Below are positions 52,346 through 63,089 of a stretch of 64,000 nucleotides of DNA, in pieces. Origin of the DNA: Pogonophryne albipinna (lineage: Eukaryota > Chordata > Actinopteri > Perciformes > Artedidraconidae); the NCBI GenBank assembly GCA_028583405.1, contig CM053259.1:15366594-15430593 (forward strand). Reading direction: 5' to 3'. The stretch's first letter is position 1. The number at the start of each line of letters is the position of its first letter. The notes under the pieces were generated by a model that was not told the DNA's origin, searched no databases, and was given only the letters and a program-made list of their open reading frames with translations. The position numbers and the translations under genes are program-made.

Positions 52346-54744
52346 GTAAGGTATGAATGCATGGCTTGTCTACTGTTGCCTACAACCCTGATATGTCTAA
52401 GGCAATGAATGACAGCAACTATATGTTTTATTTGAGCCACAGCCATTCACTGTGTCCTCACTATCACTCAGTTTGAGCGTGTGTGTGTGTGTGTGTGTGT
52501 GTGTGAGTGTGTTAAAGTAGATACTACTTCAGCCACATGCCAGACAGTCCTGCAATTATTCAAACAGCAAATTAGGTCAGTTCTCTCCTTCAGCCCGGCA
52601 GGCGGAGGGTTGAGCGAGATGGTTGGGCCTGACATAGTGACCTCGTGACGACTTTCCTGGGCATCAGTATCTGGGATTGGTCCAAAGCCAAAGGGATGAC
52701 CGACCTGAGCGTGCGTTGGACTCATGATTGAAATCCTGAGCATCAAGTACAGGCCTGCTGGGCATTCTGCCACGTGTCGCGTGGGAGTAACGTCCGTTTG
52801 AACAGTTGGACAGGGTTTCATTTTTCACACAGTGGACCAACACTTGAATCATTGATTGATCTGATTTCAGGAGAGAAACACACACCATTCACAGGCTTAT
52901 CAGAATGATTTTTACATAGACGTGGGTTGAAATTAAATTGAATATCCTTTTGGACTCTTTGTAGTTGAGATTAGTTTGTCAAAGAATATTAATGTTTTAA
53001 TGTTTTTATTACTGTTTTTTTCATCATTTCTGGGAAGGAGATCTCTATCTGCAGTTGACTACAGAAGCTAATATATTGGGATACTTTCGGTGCTTATTGG
53101 ACTCAGAGGCCAGTGTAAGATTTCCATAAAGATATAAGTTTAATAATTTTACTTGGAGGCTTGGCTGCTTTCCCAGCATTCCGTGGTTTTGCAAGAGAAG
53201 CATTTTCCGCATTTCTTAACAGATGTGACAAGTAATAAGTTGGATTTTCCCTTTAATCTTGGTATACAACTGAGATGTATGTGCAGGTTACATTTAAAAG
53301 TAGGGCAGTGCAGTATTACAGGATGCTGTTTTAATAATTGTGTGAAATAGGGCAGAGCTAATGTCACTTGTTGCATGCAGATGTTCAGCACTGCTTTCTG
53401 TGCTCCACCTGACAATATATAAGAATATATAAATTAATATTGAACCAATGTGTCATCATCCTCCATAATCAGTCTGTCTTCCTTCTCATCTGTGAGCCCA
53501 GTCCCCAATATATCAATCCATAATCCAGCCACAGTGCTTTTTTCCACCCACTGCAATAAGCACACGCATTGAAAGGTTGATGTCCACACCAGGCCTCAGT
53601 AGTGATTGTGACATTTCTCCTTCTCCCTCAGGGCTTTTTCTGCCCCCCCCCCCCTCGTCCTGAACACCCTCTCATCCGAAATGCTCCAATTCCTGAGGAG
53701 CAATATCTTCTGCTTGTGGAGAAAAAGGTCACATGCTCCATTATTTCAAAGTGAACTTTCGACCTAACATTTACAGAGGAGGCAAAAAATAGCCGTCGAT
53801 GTGAAGACGCCGCAGGTTCAGTTTGGATGTGTATTTTTGGATGAAGGATAGATGGATAAATGAGGGCAGGCAGTGTGAAAGGATTAGCATTGTTTGACAA
53901 CACAGAGCGAAGTTTCTAAATAGAGACAAGCGATCACAAGGCTGAGTGGTCCAACATTGATCTGAGTTCAGACGCATGTACTGTACAAGCTATTACGACA
54001 TATTGCGAGTCGGTTTCATGCTAATAATAACTGTTCTCCTTGAGCAGTATAGAGTCTGTACATGCAGGCCAGCCCCTGAGGCTGTGATGGCAGTGGCTAA
54101 CTCTGCCATTTGACTGTGATTCTCTCTGCCAGTCAGTTGTGTCTGCAGCTCCAAAGCTTCTCATTAGGGCGGTGGGAAAGCAAAGGGACGAGATGCAAAG
54201 TGATTTGTTTTTGCCATTGAGGAAGAGACACAATGGGCCTCACTAAAAAACTGTATACCATACACACAAAAATGTGCTTAAACTATACAAATATTTTCTG
54301 AACTGAAGTTGTTGTAGTATAAGCACCAAATAAGAACTGTGTTAAACCATTGATAAGCACAAATTATGAGGCACAACCGTCTTAGAAAATGTAAACACAG
54401 CTTTTGACCAAATGAATACCATTGAAAATGTATTCTTTAAAGAAGGTTTTATTAGACAATATTATTTAAAAGTGTAGAAATGCATTGGGGAAAGGGTTAA
54501 TAAACTATACAATTAATTCTCTTTCATCCTCATTAATAATTGTGGTAATTTAAATATTCAACTCTGTCCATGTCCGAGCTTACAATGGGTTGTATGAGAA
54601 TTTCCACTTGGAAAAGTAACGGTTTTGTTTTTACTGTTTTTATTGACTTGGCATGTTAGGATCAGCTGCTCCCAAATTATTTGGCGTTTTTTCTTCTCTC
54701 CTACGACAAATCTTTTTACCCGATACACATTCAGACACACCTAT
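52346..54744. other. Unique DNA with a short (GT)n run
   Basis: No gene recognised. A (GT)n run lies at 52479-52504 and a poly-C run at about 53643-53654. Confidence 0.5.
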
Positions 54745-54797
54745 TTATATATATATATATCCAGTATATAAATGGGGGTGGGGTTTTTATAAAACGG

Positions 54798-55216
54798 ACA
54801 AGTCAAATCAAGCAATCTGATTGGTTATTAGCCGTGATATACTGAGCGTATACCACGGGTAGAATTGTAAGTTACTTTTCACAACAAGTCAGTATCCCTC
54901 CGCGCCTGAGAAAAACAGTATACAGTTGTGCTGAAAAGCAAACTGCCTGCAGTTTGCTTTTCAAACTGGAACAAGAAAGCAGCGGAGAAGTAACGGGGCA
55001 GAAACCCTCCTTTTTACGCAGCGGTCCAGACATAGACATCAAAACATATTCAGTGTGCAGTTCCTTTGGCATTAGGGCAGAGATATCTAGATACTTTCCA
55101 AGGTTTGACATAATGAATTGTGCAACTTTTAAAGAAAGCAACGATGTTTTCAAATCTGTAATCAAAGAGGTCCGCAAAAACGCTATCGACCAATCAGATT
55201 GCTTGATTTGACTTGT
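54798..55216. mobile_element. Inverted-repeat unit with perfect 28-bp arms
   Basis: The 28 bases at 54798-54825 and those at 55189-55216 are exact inverse copies (ACAAGTCAAATCAAGCAATC then TGATTGGT). A second short palindrome follows the left arm (GCCGTGATATACTGAGCGTATACCACGG, split here as GCCGTGATATA and TATACCACGG). A further perfect inverted repeat AAAAGCAAACTG/CAGTTTGCTTTT is at 54934-54963. Confidence 0.75.
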
Positions 55217-55322
55217 CAGTTTTAGAAATATATTTAAATTTCTTCCGTTACGAAACAAACGTTACAAAGCATAAGATGGAAACATTTAAGATTAACTTCG
55301 ACCTCCGGGGGGGGGTCTTACT

Positions 55323-55445
55323 ATGGAGGAGTGGATTGAGCAGTGCCTATCTCCAGAAAAAAAAGCACCTAAACGACGACATGCAGAGCTACGTGAAGAG
55401 CAGGTAGACCAACTGGAAAAGTACCACCATTCAAAAGCTTTCTGA
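55323..55445 (+). pseudogene. Short unrecognised ORF in the composite element
   Basis: A 40-residue frame begins MEEWIEQCLSPEKKAPKRR and is highly charged with coiled-coil-like spacing. A further frame at 55485-55739 contains the phrase FFSGCTINGKIQMNVN. Neither was recognised. Their position inside an inverted-repeat element suggests pieces of a decayed transposon gene. Coding status is uncertain. Confidence 0.3.
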
Positions 55446-55900
55446 TGCGGGTCTTGAAACAAAGCAGATAAATTATGACCGTTAGTGGCCACAGGTGCGA
55501 AAGCTCTCTCCAGAGCTGCTGGAAGCCAAATCTCGGGGACCGGAGAAAGTGGAGCAATATTCTCGCCACGCCAAGCAACAGCCCCTAGAACAACCTCAAC
55601 CTATACAAGTAACCTCGTAAGCCATGCTACTGATGCTGGACAGTTTTTCAGTGGGTGCACAATAAACGGCAAAATACAAATGAATGTAAATAAATTGCCA
55701 AATAATGGATCAACGCTCTCTGTCTCATATGTTCGCTAGCTGTTAGTGTTGTTGCATAGCAACCACCTCGCACTATGTTTCGTGCAGAAGGCAACGGAGG
55801 GACTATTTTATTTTGAACATCATTATTTAATAATAACAACTATTTAAATTAGAGTGTGTATTTTTCTTTCATATTGCCACACTTGGTAACCGTTTTATAA

Positions 55901-56044
55901 AAGCAATAGCTCACTTCAGGCCGTGATATATGCTCATTATATCACAGCTAAGGGGGTTGTCGACCCTCCGCTTCGCGTCGGGCCGAACCACGCCCCTTAG
56001 CTGTGATATAATGAGCATATACCACGGCCTGTCGTGAGCTATTG

Positions 56045-56047
<3 letters not shown>
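55901..56047. mobile_element. Fold-back hairpin element
   Basis: Two arms of 54 bases (55901-55954 and 55994-56047) are inverse copies with only a few mismatches, starting AAGCAATAGCTCAC and ending in CAGCTAAGGG. The loop is about 39 bases and GC-rich (GTCGACCCTCCGCTTCGCG). TATA-like sequence lies outside both ends. A single transcript across it would fold into one long hairpin. It looks like a fold-back MITE. Confidence 0.85.

Positions 56048-56101
<54 letters not shown>
56047..56101. repeat. (TA)n microsatellite
   Basis: A pure TA run of about 54 bp lies directly after the hairpin element. Confidence 0.95.
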
Positions 56102-56103
<2 letters not shown>

Positions 56104-56285
56104 AGTATATAAATGGGGGTGGGGCAGCATGCTGATTCCTAACAGTTTGCACTCGCCTATCAATTTTTGTATGATTCCGATCCACTAAAAGAGAAAAGAA
56201 CAACATTGTGTAATTGTGTAACGTACAGTATGTGTAATACATATTTGTATGCACATGTTTGTGAATTAGGCCCAGTGACAGGGAA

Positions 56286-56476
56286 ACGGAGGCGTGTGGC
56301 GCACTGGATAGCGCCTTGGTGTTGGGATCAGGGGGTAACAGGTTCAAACCCCACAGGCATGTCGTTGTGTCCCTGGGCAAGGCACTTCACCCCAAATTGC
56401 TCCTGTGGGGATTGCCTACAGTATTGAGTATGTAAGTCGCTTTGGATAAAAGCGTCTTACAAGTGACATGTAATGG
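56286..56476 (+). mobile_element. tRNA-derived SINE
   Basis: A polymerase III A-box-like TGGCGCACTGG lies at 56297-56307 and a good B box GGTTCAAACCC at 56341-56351, with normal spacing for a tRNA-like head. The body follows (CCTGGGCAAGGCACTTCACC). The tail has a small stem CGCTTT/AAAGCG, then GACATGTAATGGAATGG. This is the layout of teleost tRNA-derived SINEs, which are copied by a partner LINE that recognises the tail. The head is not an intact tRNA: it lacks a closed acceptor stem and runs on into SINE sequence. The flanking duplication was not resolved. Confidence 0.82.
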
Positions 56477-56479
56477 AAT

Positions 56480-58375
56480 GGAAACTCTTTACTAATGATA
56501 CTCTCTTCTCAGCCAATTTGGGGTTATTAAAGGAACTCAGGGATACAACTATTACTTACCTACAGACTCGAGGATAAAGGGATTGGAAGAGAAAGAATAC
56601 ATCATGAATACATTCCTCAATTGCTTCCTCAATCGATGCTCGTCCTGTGGTCAGGTCTGCTGATTGGAGTCTAGTTATTGACTCATGTGGTTTGCTTTGT
56701 CGTACCAAACCAGTCCTCTGAGCTTCAGAGGTCTTTTTATCCCATAAAATATATTGTTAAGAGATATTCTCAGTGCTCTTTCATAACTTGTTGCTCTCGG
56801 CTTGTTATCAACTTTGTCAATACTTGTACTTGCATCACCCATTTTTTACAGATAAAGTGAACAAGACACAAACATATCTTCCATTGCTCCTATTGATCTG
56901 AAATCAATCATTAGAAGTAGAGGGATTTTATCTTCATTTGGATCCATCAATGTATTGATCTATTACAAGCTTTCACAGCAACAATATCAGTCAGATCAAT
57001 ATACAGTATGCATATTCTTCAGCCTTTATTTGATGAACCCATATTGATTAGGCAGGCTGTAGTTTATTGATAGAAGATGGCAGGCATATTCTCTACTACA
57101 GATCAAATAAGATTATCGCTGATTTGCTAGTGTGAATGAAAATATCAAATGTTTCATCATCCTTTACGTTTCGGTGTCTTTCACTCAAGTCTGCAAAACT
57201 TTGTTTGCTTAATATTAATGTTAATCGTACCAGATGTTTTAATATAGTAAATAAAATCAAAACATTGCTCGGCTTGAGCTCTGTTAGTAAAGCCTTATCC
57301 CATTTTGAGAGTGTCAATGCTTCCATTGCTACTACATCTTTTATAGTAAAATATCTATTCTGAGCCTTTTTTGGATGAGTTGCATTGAAAACACAAGTGC
57401 ACTGTTCAGCTTCCTGAAGGTGCAGTGGAACATATGCCTCTTCCAGTCATGCTAATAATGTTCTCCTCTTTGTGTTTGCTTATCAAACACATGCTGCTCT
57501 GCTCTTGTTTTCTCTCTACTCTCCTCAATATTTCATGCCATTGAAAGTGCATCTATTCTTGGCGTTTCTCGTGCCCTACCACCTCCTGACTATCACAACA
57601 TAATATTCAATCATTCGACAACTCTGCACCTATCTTATCCCCCTCTCTGCCTCTCATCTTTTCAGTTAAGACCATCACGCGCATTAGGGTGACCTTAAGG
57701 GTACTGAATCTGCTTTCATTGAATTTCTTTCTTTTGTTGGAATTTTAGGTAACCTACAAAAATAAGATGGCTTTAATTTACTATTATTAAAGCTTTGTTT
57801 AGGTTTGGTTCAGACTTGAGGCTTGAAGTGGACTTGCAACCCAACTAATAATACATATCATGGTATATTTGCTACATGAGTGGGCCTACAACACTCACTA
57901 AGCATAGCAAAGACAAACTGTATTATCTAGTCTTGCAAATTATATTAAATGAGATAGGATTACACATGCTGAGCACGTAACTAAAAGCATGAGGTCTAAC
58001 GGTTAGTCAATTCAGCTTCTGTTTTAAAATCTGGCTTTGGCTGTAGGCCTACTGTCTGAGAAAAACATTTGTAATGTGCCTCCTGTTTTGATTTAGACCA
58101 TGCAATGTGATTATCATTGTAAAGGATAGGATCTTCAAACACCGAATAACTAAACAGATAGGCGGGCATGGTTTTCAACCATCATGTTGATGTTTCAAAG
58201 CAGAAGCTAATGTTCTCAAAGTGTATACACATTGTGAATCGCAGCTTATATATATTACAAAGGTTTCAGACGTGGCTAAGTGTGAAGTCAGTTTTTTGGG
58301 CTAGTAACCGCGGCACTTATCCCACAAGTGCATGTTTAAGGCAATTACTTACATTTCTGTAACTTTCCATTACTC
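56480..58375. other. Unique AT-rich DNA
   Basis: No gene, RNA gene or mobile element was recognised. Open frames here are short and featureless. Confidence 0.5.
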
Positions 58376-58681
58376 AATCCGTGTATCTACCGTCCAATTG
58401 TTTTTCTTTATTAAACAAGTAAACGGAAGAGCGTCTGAGAGGCGTTTTTGCTTTTTACCTTACTAAATGGTCAAAATGGTCCTTGGAGCGAGGCGAAACT
58501 CACGGAAGTGATTTCAAAACAAAAGCACTAGTTTGCTAAAATCACACTTTGAATCACAACGAAAACGGTCAAGACACATATTGAGCCCAGAAATTAAGGG
58601 CTGTTAATATAATAAGCCTATAGGTAAAATGGACTGCATTGTCAGGAGATTCAAACTATACAGCGATTCTGCACTGCGGTC
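58376..58681 (+). repeat. Left arm of a 4.7-kb inverted structure
   Basis: This stretch is the inverse of 62722-63082, starting AATCCGTGTATCTACCGTCC at its outer edge and ending near CTGCACTGCGGTC. By eye similarity is high but not perfect; the right arm has about 50 additional bases. Outside the outer edge lies TACT (58371-58374), also found just outside the right arm (63084-63087), so a target duplication is possible. Confidence 0.85.
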
Positions 58682-58689
58682 AAATCAGC

Positions 58690-59210
58690 TGCTCTTCATT
58701 ATTCCTGCTATATTTGACGAGTGATACAAATATTTTTTACCTCAAGTTCTTAAGGAAACTGACACTGTTGGATTCGGTACTAGTTTGACTTCTACCAGAA
58801 ATAAAATGAAGTACTTTTACTGTGTACTTTGTGTGTATAATGCATGTTTTTCTGCTATCTTTGATGAATGATAAAAATATAATTTTACCATTAGTTCTTA
58901 ATGAAATTGATACTGTTTGACTTTGTATTAGTTAGCCTACTACTTAAAATACATTGAAGTACTTTTACTTTGTATTTTTTGAGAAATACTCAAAGTCCCC
59001 TGCTGAGAACAAAATCAAGCCACTTCTGCTAAGTTTGATGAGAATTATTTTGTGTTGCCATTAGTTCTTCGTGAGATTGATCCTGTTGGACTCAGTACTA
59101 GTGAAACCCCCACAAGTAATATGAAGTAATTACTGTGTACTTTTCCAGTACTCCTCTGTCAATGTCCCCTCCTGAGAACAAGAATGCATGTTTCTCTGCT
59201 ATTTTGAATA
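58690..59210. repeat. Minisatellite with about 170-bp units
   Basis: Three diverged units share TTCTGCTATxTTTGATGA, TTAGTTCTTxxTGAxATTGA, CTGTTGGACT and GAAGTACTTTTACTGTGTAC. A fourth starts at about 59195 and is interrupted by the LINE at 59211. Its remaining part (TTCATGAGACTGATATTGTT) resumes after the LINE at about 60432-60466. Confidence 0.8.
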
Positions 59211-60432
59211 AGCAAGGCAAGTTTATTTATATAGCACTTTTCAACACAAGGCAATTCAAAGTGCTTTACAAAAAATGAAAGACATTAAGAAAATGGCATT
59301 TAAAATCAGTCATTAAAAAGAAAAGCTAATAAAATAATCATTAAAAGAAAAAAATACATGGATAAAAGTTACAGTGCAGTCTAAGATATGAATAGTTCAA
59401 TTAAAAGCAGAGACAAAAAGAAAAGTCTTCAGCCTGGATTTAAAAGTAGTAAGAGTTGCAGCGGACCTGCAGGTTTCTGGGAGTTTGTTCCAGATATTTG
59501 GAGCATAATAACTGAACGCTGCTTCTCCATGTTTAGTTCTGACTCTGGGGACAGAAAGCTGACCAGTCCCTGAAGACCTGAGAGATCTGGATGGTTCATA
59601 ATTTAGCAGGAGGTCAGAAATGTATTTTGGGCCTAAACCATTCAGTGCTTTATAAACCAGCAGCAGTATTTTGAAATCTATTCTTTGACACACAGGAAGC
59701 CAGTGTAAAGACTTCAGAACAGGAGTGATGTGATCCACTTTCTTAGTGTTAGTGAGGACTCGAGCAGCGGCGTTCTGAATCAGCTGCAGCTTTCTAATAG
59801 ATGTTTTAGTGAGACCTGTGAAGACACCATTGCAATAGTCGAGTCTACTGAAGATAAAAGCATGGACAAGGTTTTCCAAATCCTGCTGTGACATTAGTCT
59901 TTTAATCCTAGATATATTCTTTAGGTGATAGTAGGCTGATTTAGTAACTGTTTTAATATGACTGTTGAAACTCAGGTCAGAGTCCATGACTACACCTAGA
60001 TTTCTGGCTCTATCTGTTGTTTTGAACATTGCAGACTGAAGCTCAGCGCTAACTTTTAAACGTTCTGCCTTGGCTCCAAAAACCATTACCTCAGTTTTAT
60101 CTTTGTTTAATTGGAGAAAGTTCTGACACATCCAGTCATTGATTTGTTCAATGCACTTACTCAGTGTTTGAATTGGAGCATAGTCTCCTGGTGAAATTGT
60201 TACGTAAATTTGTGTGTCATCCGCATAGCTATGGTAACTTATTTTGTTGTTCTTCATTATCTGAGCCAGTGGTAGCATGTAGACGTTAAAGAGAAGAGGC
60301 CCCAAGATGGAGCCTCGAGGTACCCCACATGTCATATTTGTCAACTCAGATGTGTATTTACCTATATAAACAAAGTTGTTTCTGTCCTTTAAATAGGATT
60401 CAAACCAATTTAGATGCGTTAAAAAACCTTTC
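59211..60432 (-). mobile_element. 5'-truncated L2-clade LINE
   Basis: The element lies on the minus strand with its 3' tail at the left (minus strand GTGCTATATAAATAAACTTG). It carries an open frame from the middle of reverse transcriptase to its normal C-terminus and a short 3' untranslated region. The 5' part, including endonuclease, is absent. It interrupts a minisatellite unit. It is better preserved than the LINE at 101-1846 and belongs to a different subfamily. Confidence 0.92.
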
Positions 60433-60437
60433 TTCAT
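59397..60437 (-). pseudogene. LINE reverse transcriptase, C-terminal 346 residues
   Basis: One uninterrupted frame covers the second half of a LINE ORF2. It contains WFESYLKDR at residues 11-19, the GVPRGSILGP motif at 38-47, the catalytic YADD at 71-74, the 'LQLNKDKTEVMVFG' thumb-side segment and the C-terminal run HITPVLKSLHWLPV, typical of L2/CR1-like elements. It ends normally at TFLFVSAFN. The first catalytic Asp and the endonuclease are not present, so it cannot act. The open state over 1 kb suggests a relatively young insertion. Confidence 0.9.
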
Positions 60438-60469
60438 GAGACTGATATTGTTGGACAGAGTATTTTAAG

Positions 60470-61474
60470 AGGATGGTAGACTTGATATCAGCAATACTTC
60501 CAGTCAGTACTCTGGCAGCAGCATTTTACACCTTGGAAAGTCTTTAGAGTCTGGCCTGGATAGCTGGTCACAACTATCCTTCAGCACACTGACACGCTCA
60601 GTCACTCTTGTTGGCCTCTTACTGTCTTTTAAAATATGATTATTTCTCTGCTCCTATTCATTCCTCGCAGATTCTTCCATCAGTCCCAGTCATTGCATGT
60701 CAGTCAATAGAGTTTCGAAAAATGTGTCCAATTCAACAAAATGTTTTTTTGTGAGTGAAGGCCAGAGCTAAATTATAGATGGTTTGATTGTATAATTACA
60801 AGGTGAGAGAAAATAAATCCACATCCTCCTATTAAGCCTATTTTATTTCCTTTTCCATTATACTTATACTGACTTGCATTAGAACATTTGCATGTTGAAC
60901 TACATGCTGATATATCTTCCCCAGCCTCAAGGAAATACATTAAAATAAATGGATTCATAATTTAAAAAATTGATAAAAATGCATAAATTAATAATGTTGT
61001 GCAAACATTTCAAATTTAAATATAAAATGAAAAGAAAGTTTACTTTTGAAATGATTTCTCACAAAAACCTTTCTAAATTATAGTAAATTATTAAAAAAGG
61101 TTTAGTCAATATACGTTTTTCTGTCTAAAATAGTTGAAATTGAACGTAAACTCAAACACCACATGCATGGTAATTAACCAATTTTTGCCCACTATTTAAA
61201 TTGACTTTGGTTAGTTAATACAAATATTGATATTATATATAACATATCATTGATGCAGTCTTTCTGAACATTTTTTTAAAAAAATACTGAAAATGAAGAA
61301 TATTTTTAATTTTCTGCACAGATAGTGCCCTAACTTACATTTGAAAACACGTGGCAACTTTATTAATACAGCAGTTGAAAAGATTTGTGGAAGGATACAT
61401 TCTTCATGGGCTTCAATGACTCTAAAGGGTGTTTTATGGTTGCTTGTATAATCCTCAGTCAGATAGTGGTTTGT
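60470..61474. other. AT-rich DNA inside the inverted structure
   Basis: No gene recognised. A phrase at 60505-60560 (GGCAGCAGCATTTTACACC) resembles inner LINE sequence and may be a decayed fragment. The rest is very AT-rich. Confidence 0.45.
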
Positions 61475-61478
61475 TTAA

Positions 61479-62384
61479 AGGTCCCATGTCATGGCCATTT
61501 CTACTGATCATAATTCCATTGTTGAGGTCTACTAGAATAGATTTATATTGTGCAATTTTCCAAACTCACATTGGTTTCTCATACAGCATCTCTGTATAGT
61601 ATGTGTATTCACTCTCTGTCCTAAACGGCTTGTTTGAGCCTACTGTGCTCTGATTGGTCAGCTCGCCCACTCTGTTCCGATGAGTCTACCACTATGGTCT
61701 ACCACCGTTACAACGGAACATCAGTGATTACGCGTTACAATGGCGTTGGCAACCAGAAAATGACACCAGTAAGGACAAACAGATGAGAATGCTGCGTGGA
61801 GCGGACAGTGTGAGCTGGGTTCAGTTCCTGCTTGCTGCGTGGGGTCTGCGAGACAACGAGACATCGCGAATGGACGCGGGAAGGGGGGGATGCTGAGGGG
61901 GCTGCAGCACCCCCATCTTCGAGGCTCCACTATAAATTATATATATAGAATAATTATGATGATGAATGAATGTTTTTACCACTAAAATACAGCAACACAT
62001 CTTTGATTCATGTCGTTTATAACTGGAATATTACAATTATTATTAACTTTGTCTGTACAAAGTAGCCTGTCCAGGAAATATGCCCAAATCAACAAAAACT
62101 CCGAGCCGGCAGGCAAGACGCACCGCTTCTGAAACGTTTCTGAAATGCTTCTGAAATGCTTCTGAAACGCGCCCGGTAGGGTGTGACGCCGGAGGAGGCC
62201 GGACCAAAACCGCGGCGCAGCCGTGACGCGACGCAGACGGACCTGGTGGAATCTAGCAGTTAGAGTTTTACTCGCTACAGGGTGTACTTTGAGGGTTTGT
62301 GGTTTGCAGACCGTTTACATGCATAAAAACCTTCATAACACACAAGGGGATGGGTAATAACCGGAAAAGCATGACATGGGACCT
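61479..62384. mobile_element. TTAA-flanked inverted-repeat element, second family
   Basis: The ends AGGTCCCATGTCATGG and, inverted, AGGTCCCATGTCATGC are flanked by TTAA (61475-61478 and 62385-62388). The first four bases AGGT are shared with the other TTAA family here. The interior includes four copies of a 10-11-bp word GCTTCTGAAAYG/T at 62125-62171. No transposase was recognised; a piggyBac-like origin is plausible. Confidence 0.88.
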
Positions 62385-62578
62385 TTAAATAACTAGTGAC
62401 ATTTTAATAAATATAGCAAAAAAGGTCTCCAAAAAAGGCATATAACCTGGCCGGCTTATATTAGCCAGTGTGTATTTCTTCAAGCACCACAAGATTCAGA
62501 GTTTATAAAGTGCAATTCTGGGCCATTTATTGTCTCATTTCTCCAAACACATACAGTAAAAATGCCTGTTTTGAAGCC

Positions 62579-62708
62579 CTAATGTCACAGCAGGATTTGG
62601 AAAAACTTGTCCATGCTTTTATCTTCAGTAGACTCGACTACTGCAATGGTGTCTTCACAGGTCTCACTAAAAAATCTATTAGAAAGCTGCAGCTGATTCA
62701 GAACGCCG
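62579..62708 (+). mobile_element. Inverted L2 LINE fragment
   Basis: This 130-bp segment is the inverse of 59769-59897 in the other LINE and differs by about three bases. It codes MSQQDLEKLVHAFIFSRLDY and the following KSIRKLQLIQNA. It directly adjoins the right arm of the inverted structure, whereas on the left side the matching LINE part is 1.1 kb from the arm. Confidence 0.9.
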
Positions 62709-62721
62709 AGAGACGGCTGGG

Positions 62722-63082
62722 TGACCGCAGTGCAGAATCGCTGTATAGTTTAAATCTCCTAACAATGTTGTCCATTTTAGACATAGGCTTATTATATTTA
62801 CAGCCCTTAATAACATCCATTTTCTGGCCGTTTTCGTTGTGATCGCTAAATTCCCCTTGTTTATAATAATCACGTTACTTCAGCAGGATACTGTAGTGAT
62901 TCAAGTGTGATTTTAGCAAACGAGTGCTTTTGTTTTGAAATCACTTCCGTGAGTTTCACCCCGCCCCTCGCTTCAATGACCATTAGACCATTTAATAATG
63001 TAAAAAGCAAAAAGGCCTCTCAGACGCTCTTCCGTTTACGTGTTAAATAAAGAAAAACAATTGGACGGTAGATACACGGATT
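62722..63082 (-). repeat. Right arm of the 4.7-kb inverted structure
   Basis: This is the inverse of 58376-58681, with an extra stretch of about 50 bases around 62843-62900. Its outer edge ends CACGGATT, followed by C and then TACT. Confidence 0.85.
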
Positions 63083-63089
63083 CTACTCA

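Larger units (their letters stand above)
54785..55905. mobile_element. Composite inverted-repeat element
   Basis: The left border TTTTTATAAAACGGA and, at the right, CCGTTTTATAAAA form inverted ends about 1.1 kb apart. The host segment ATATATCCAGTATATAAATG with the following GGGTGGGG occurs on both sides (about 54756-54783 and 56095-56123), so the insertion is bracketed by a direct copy of its target region, possibly through the adjoining (TA)n. Inside are a smaller inverted-repeat unit (54798-55216) and short frames of unknown origin. Confidence 0.55.

Noticed and set aside
56288..56360. tRNA gene
   Set aside because: A and B boxes are present but the acceptor stem does not close and the sequence runs into a SINE body and tail.
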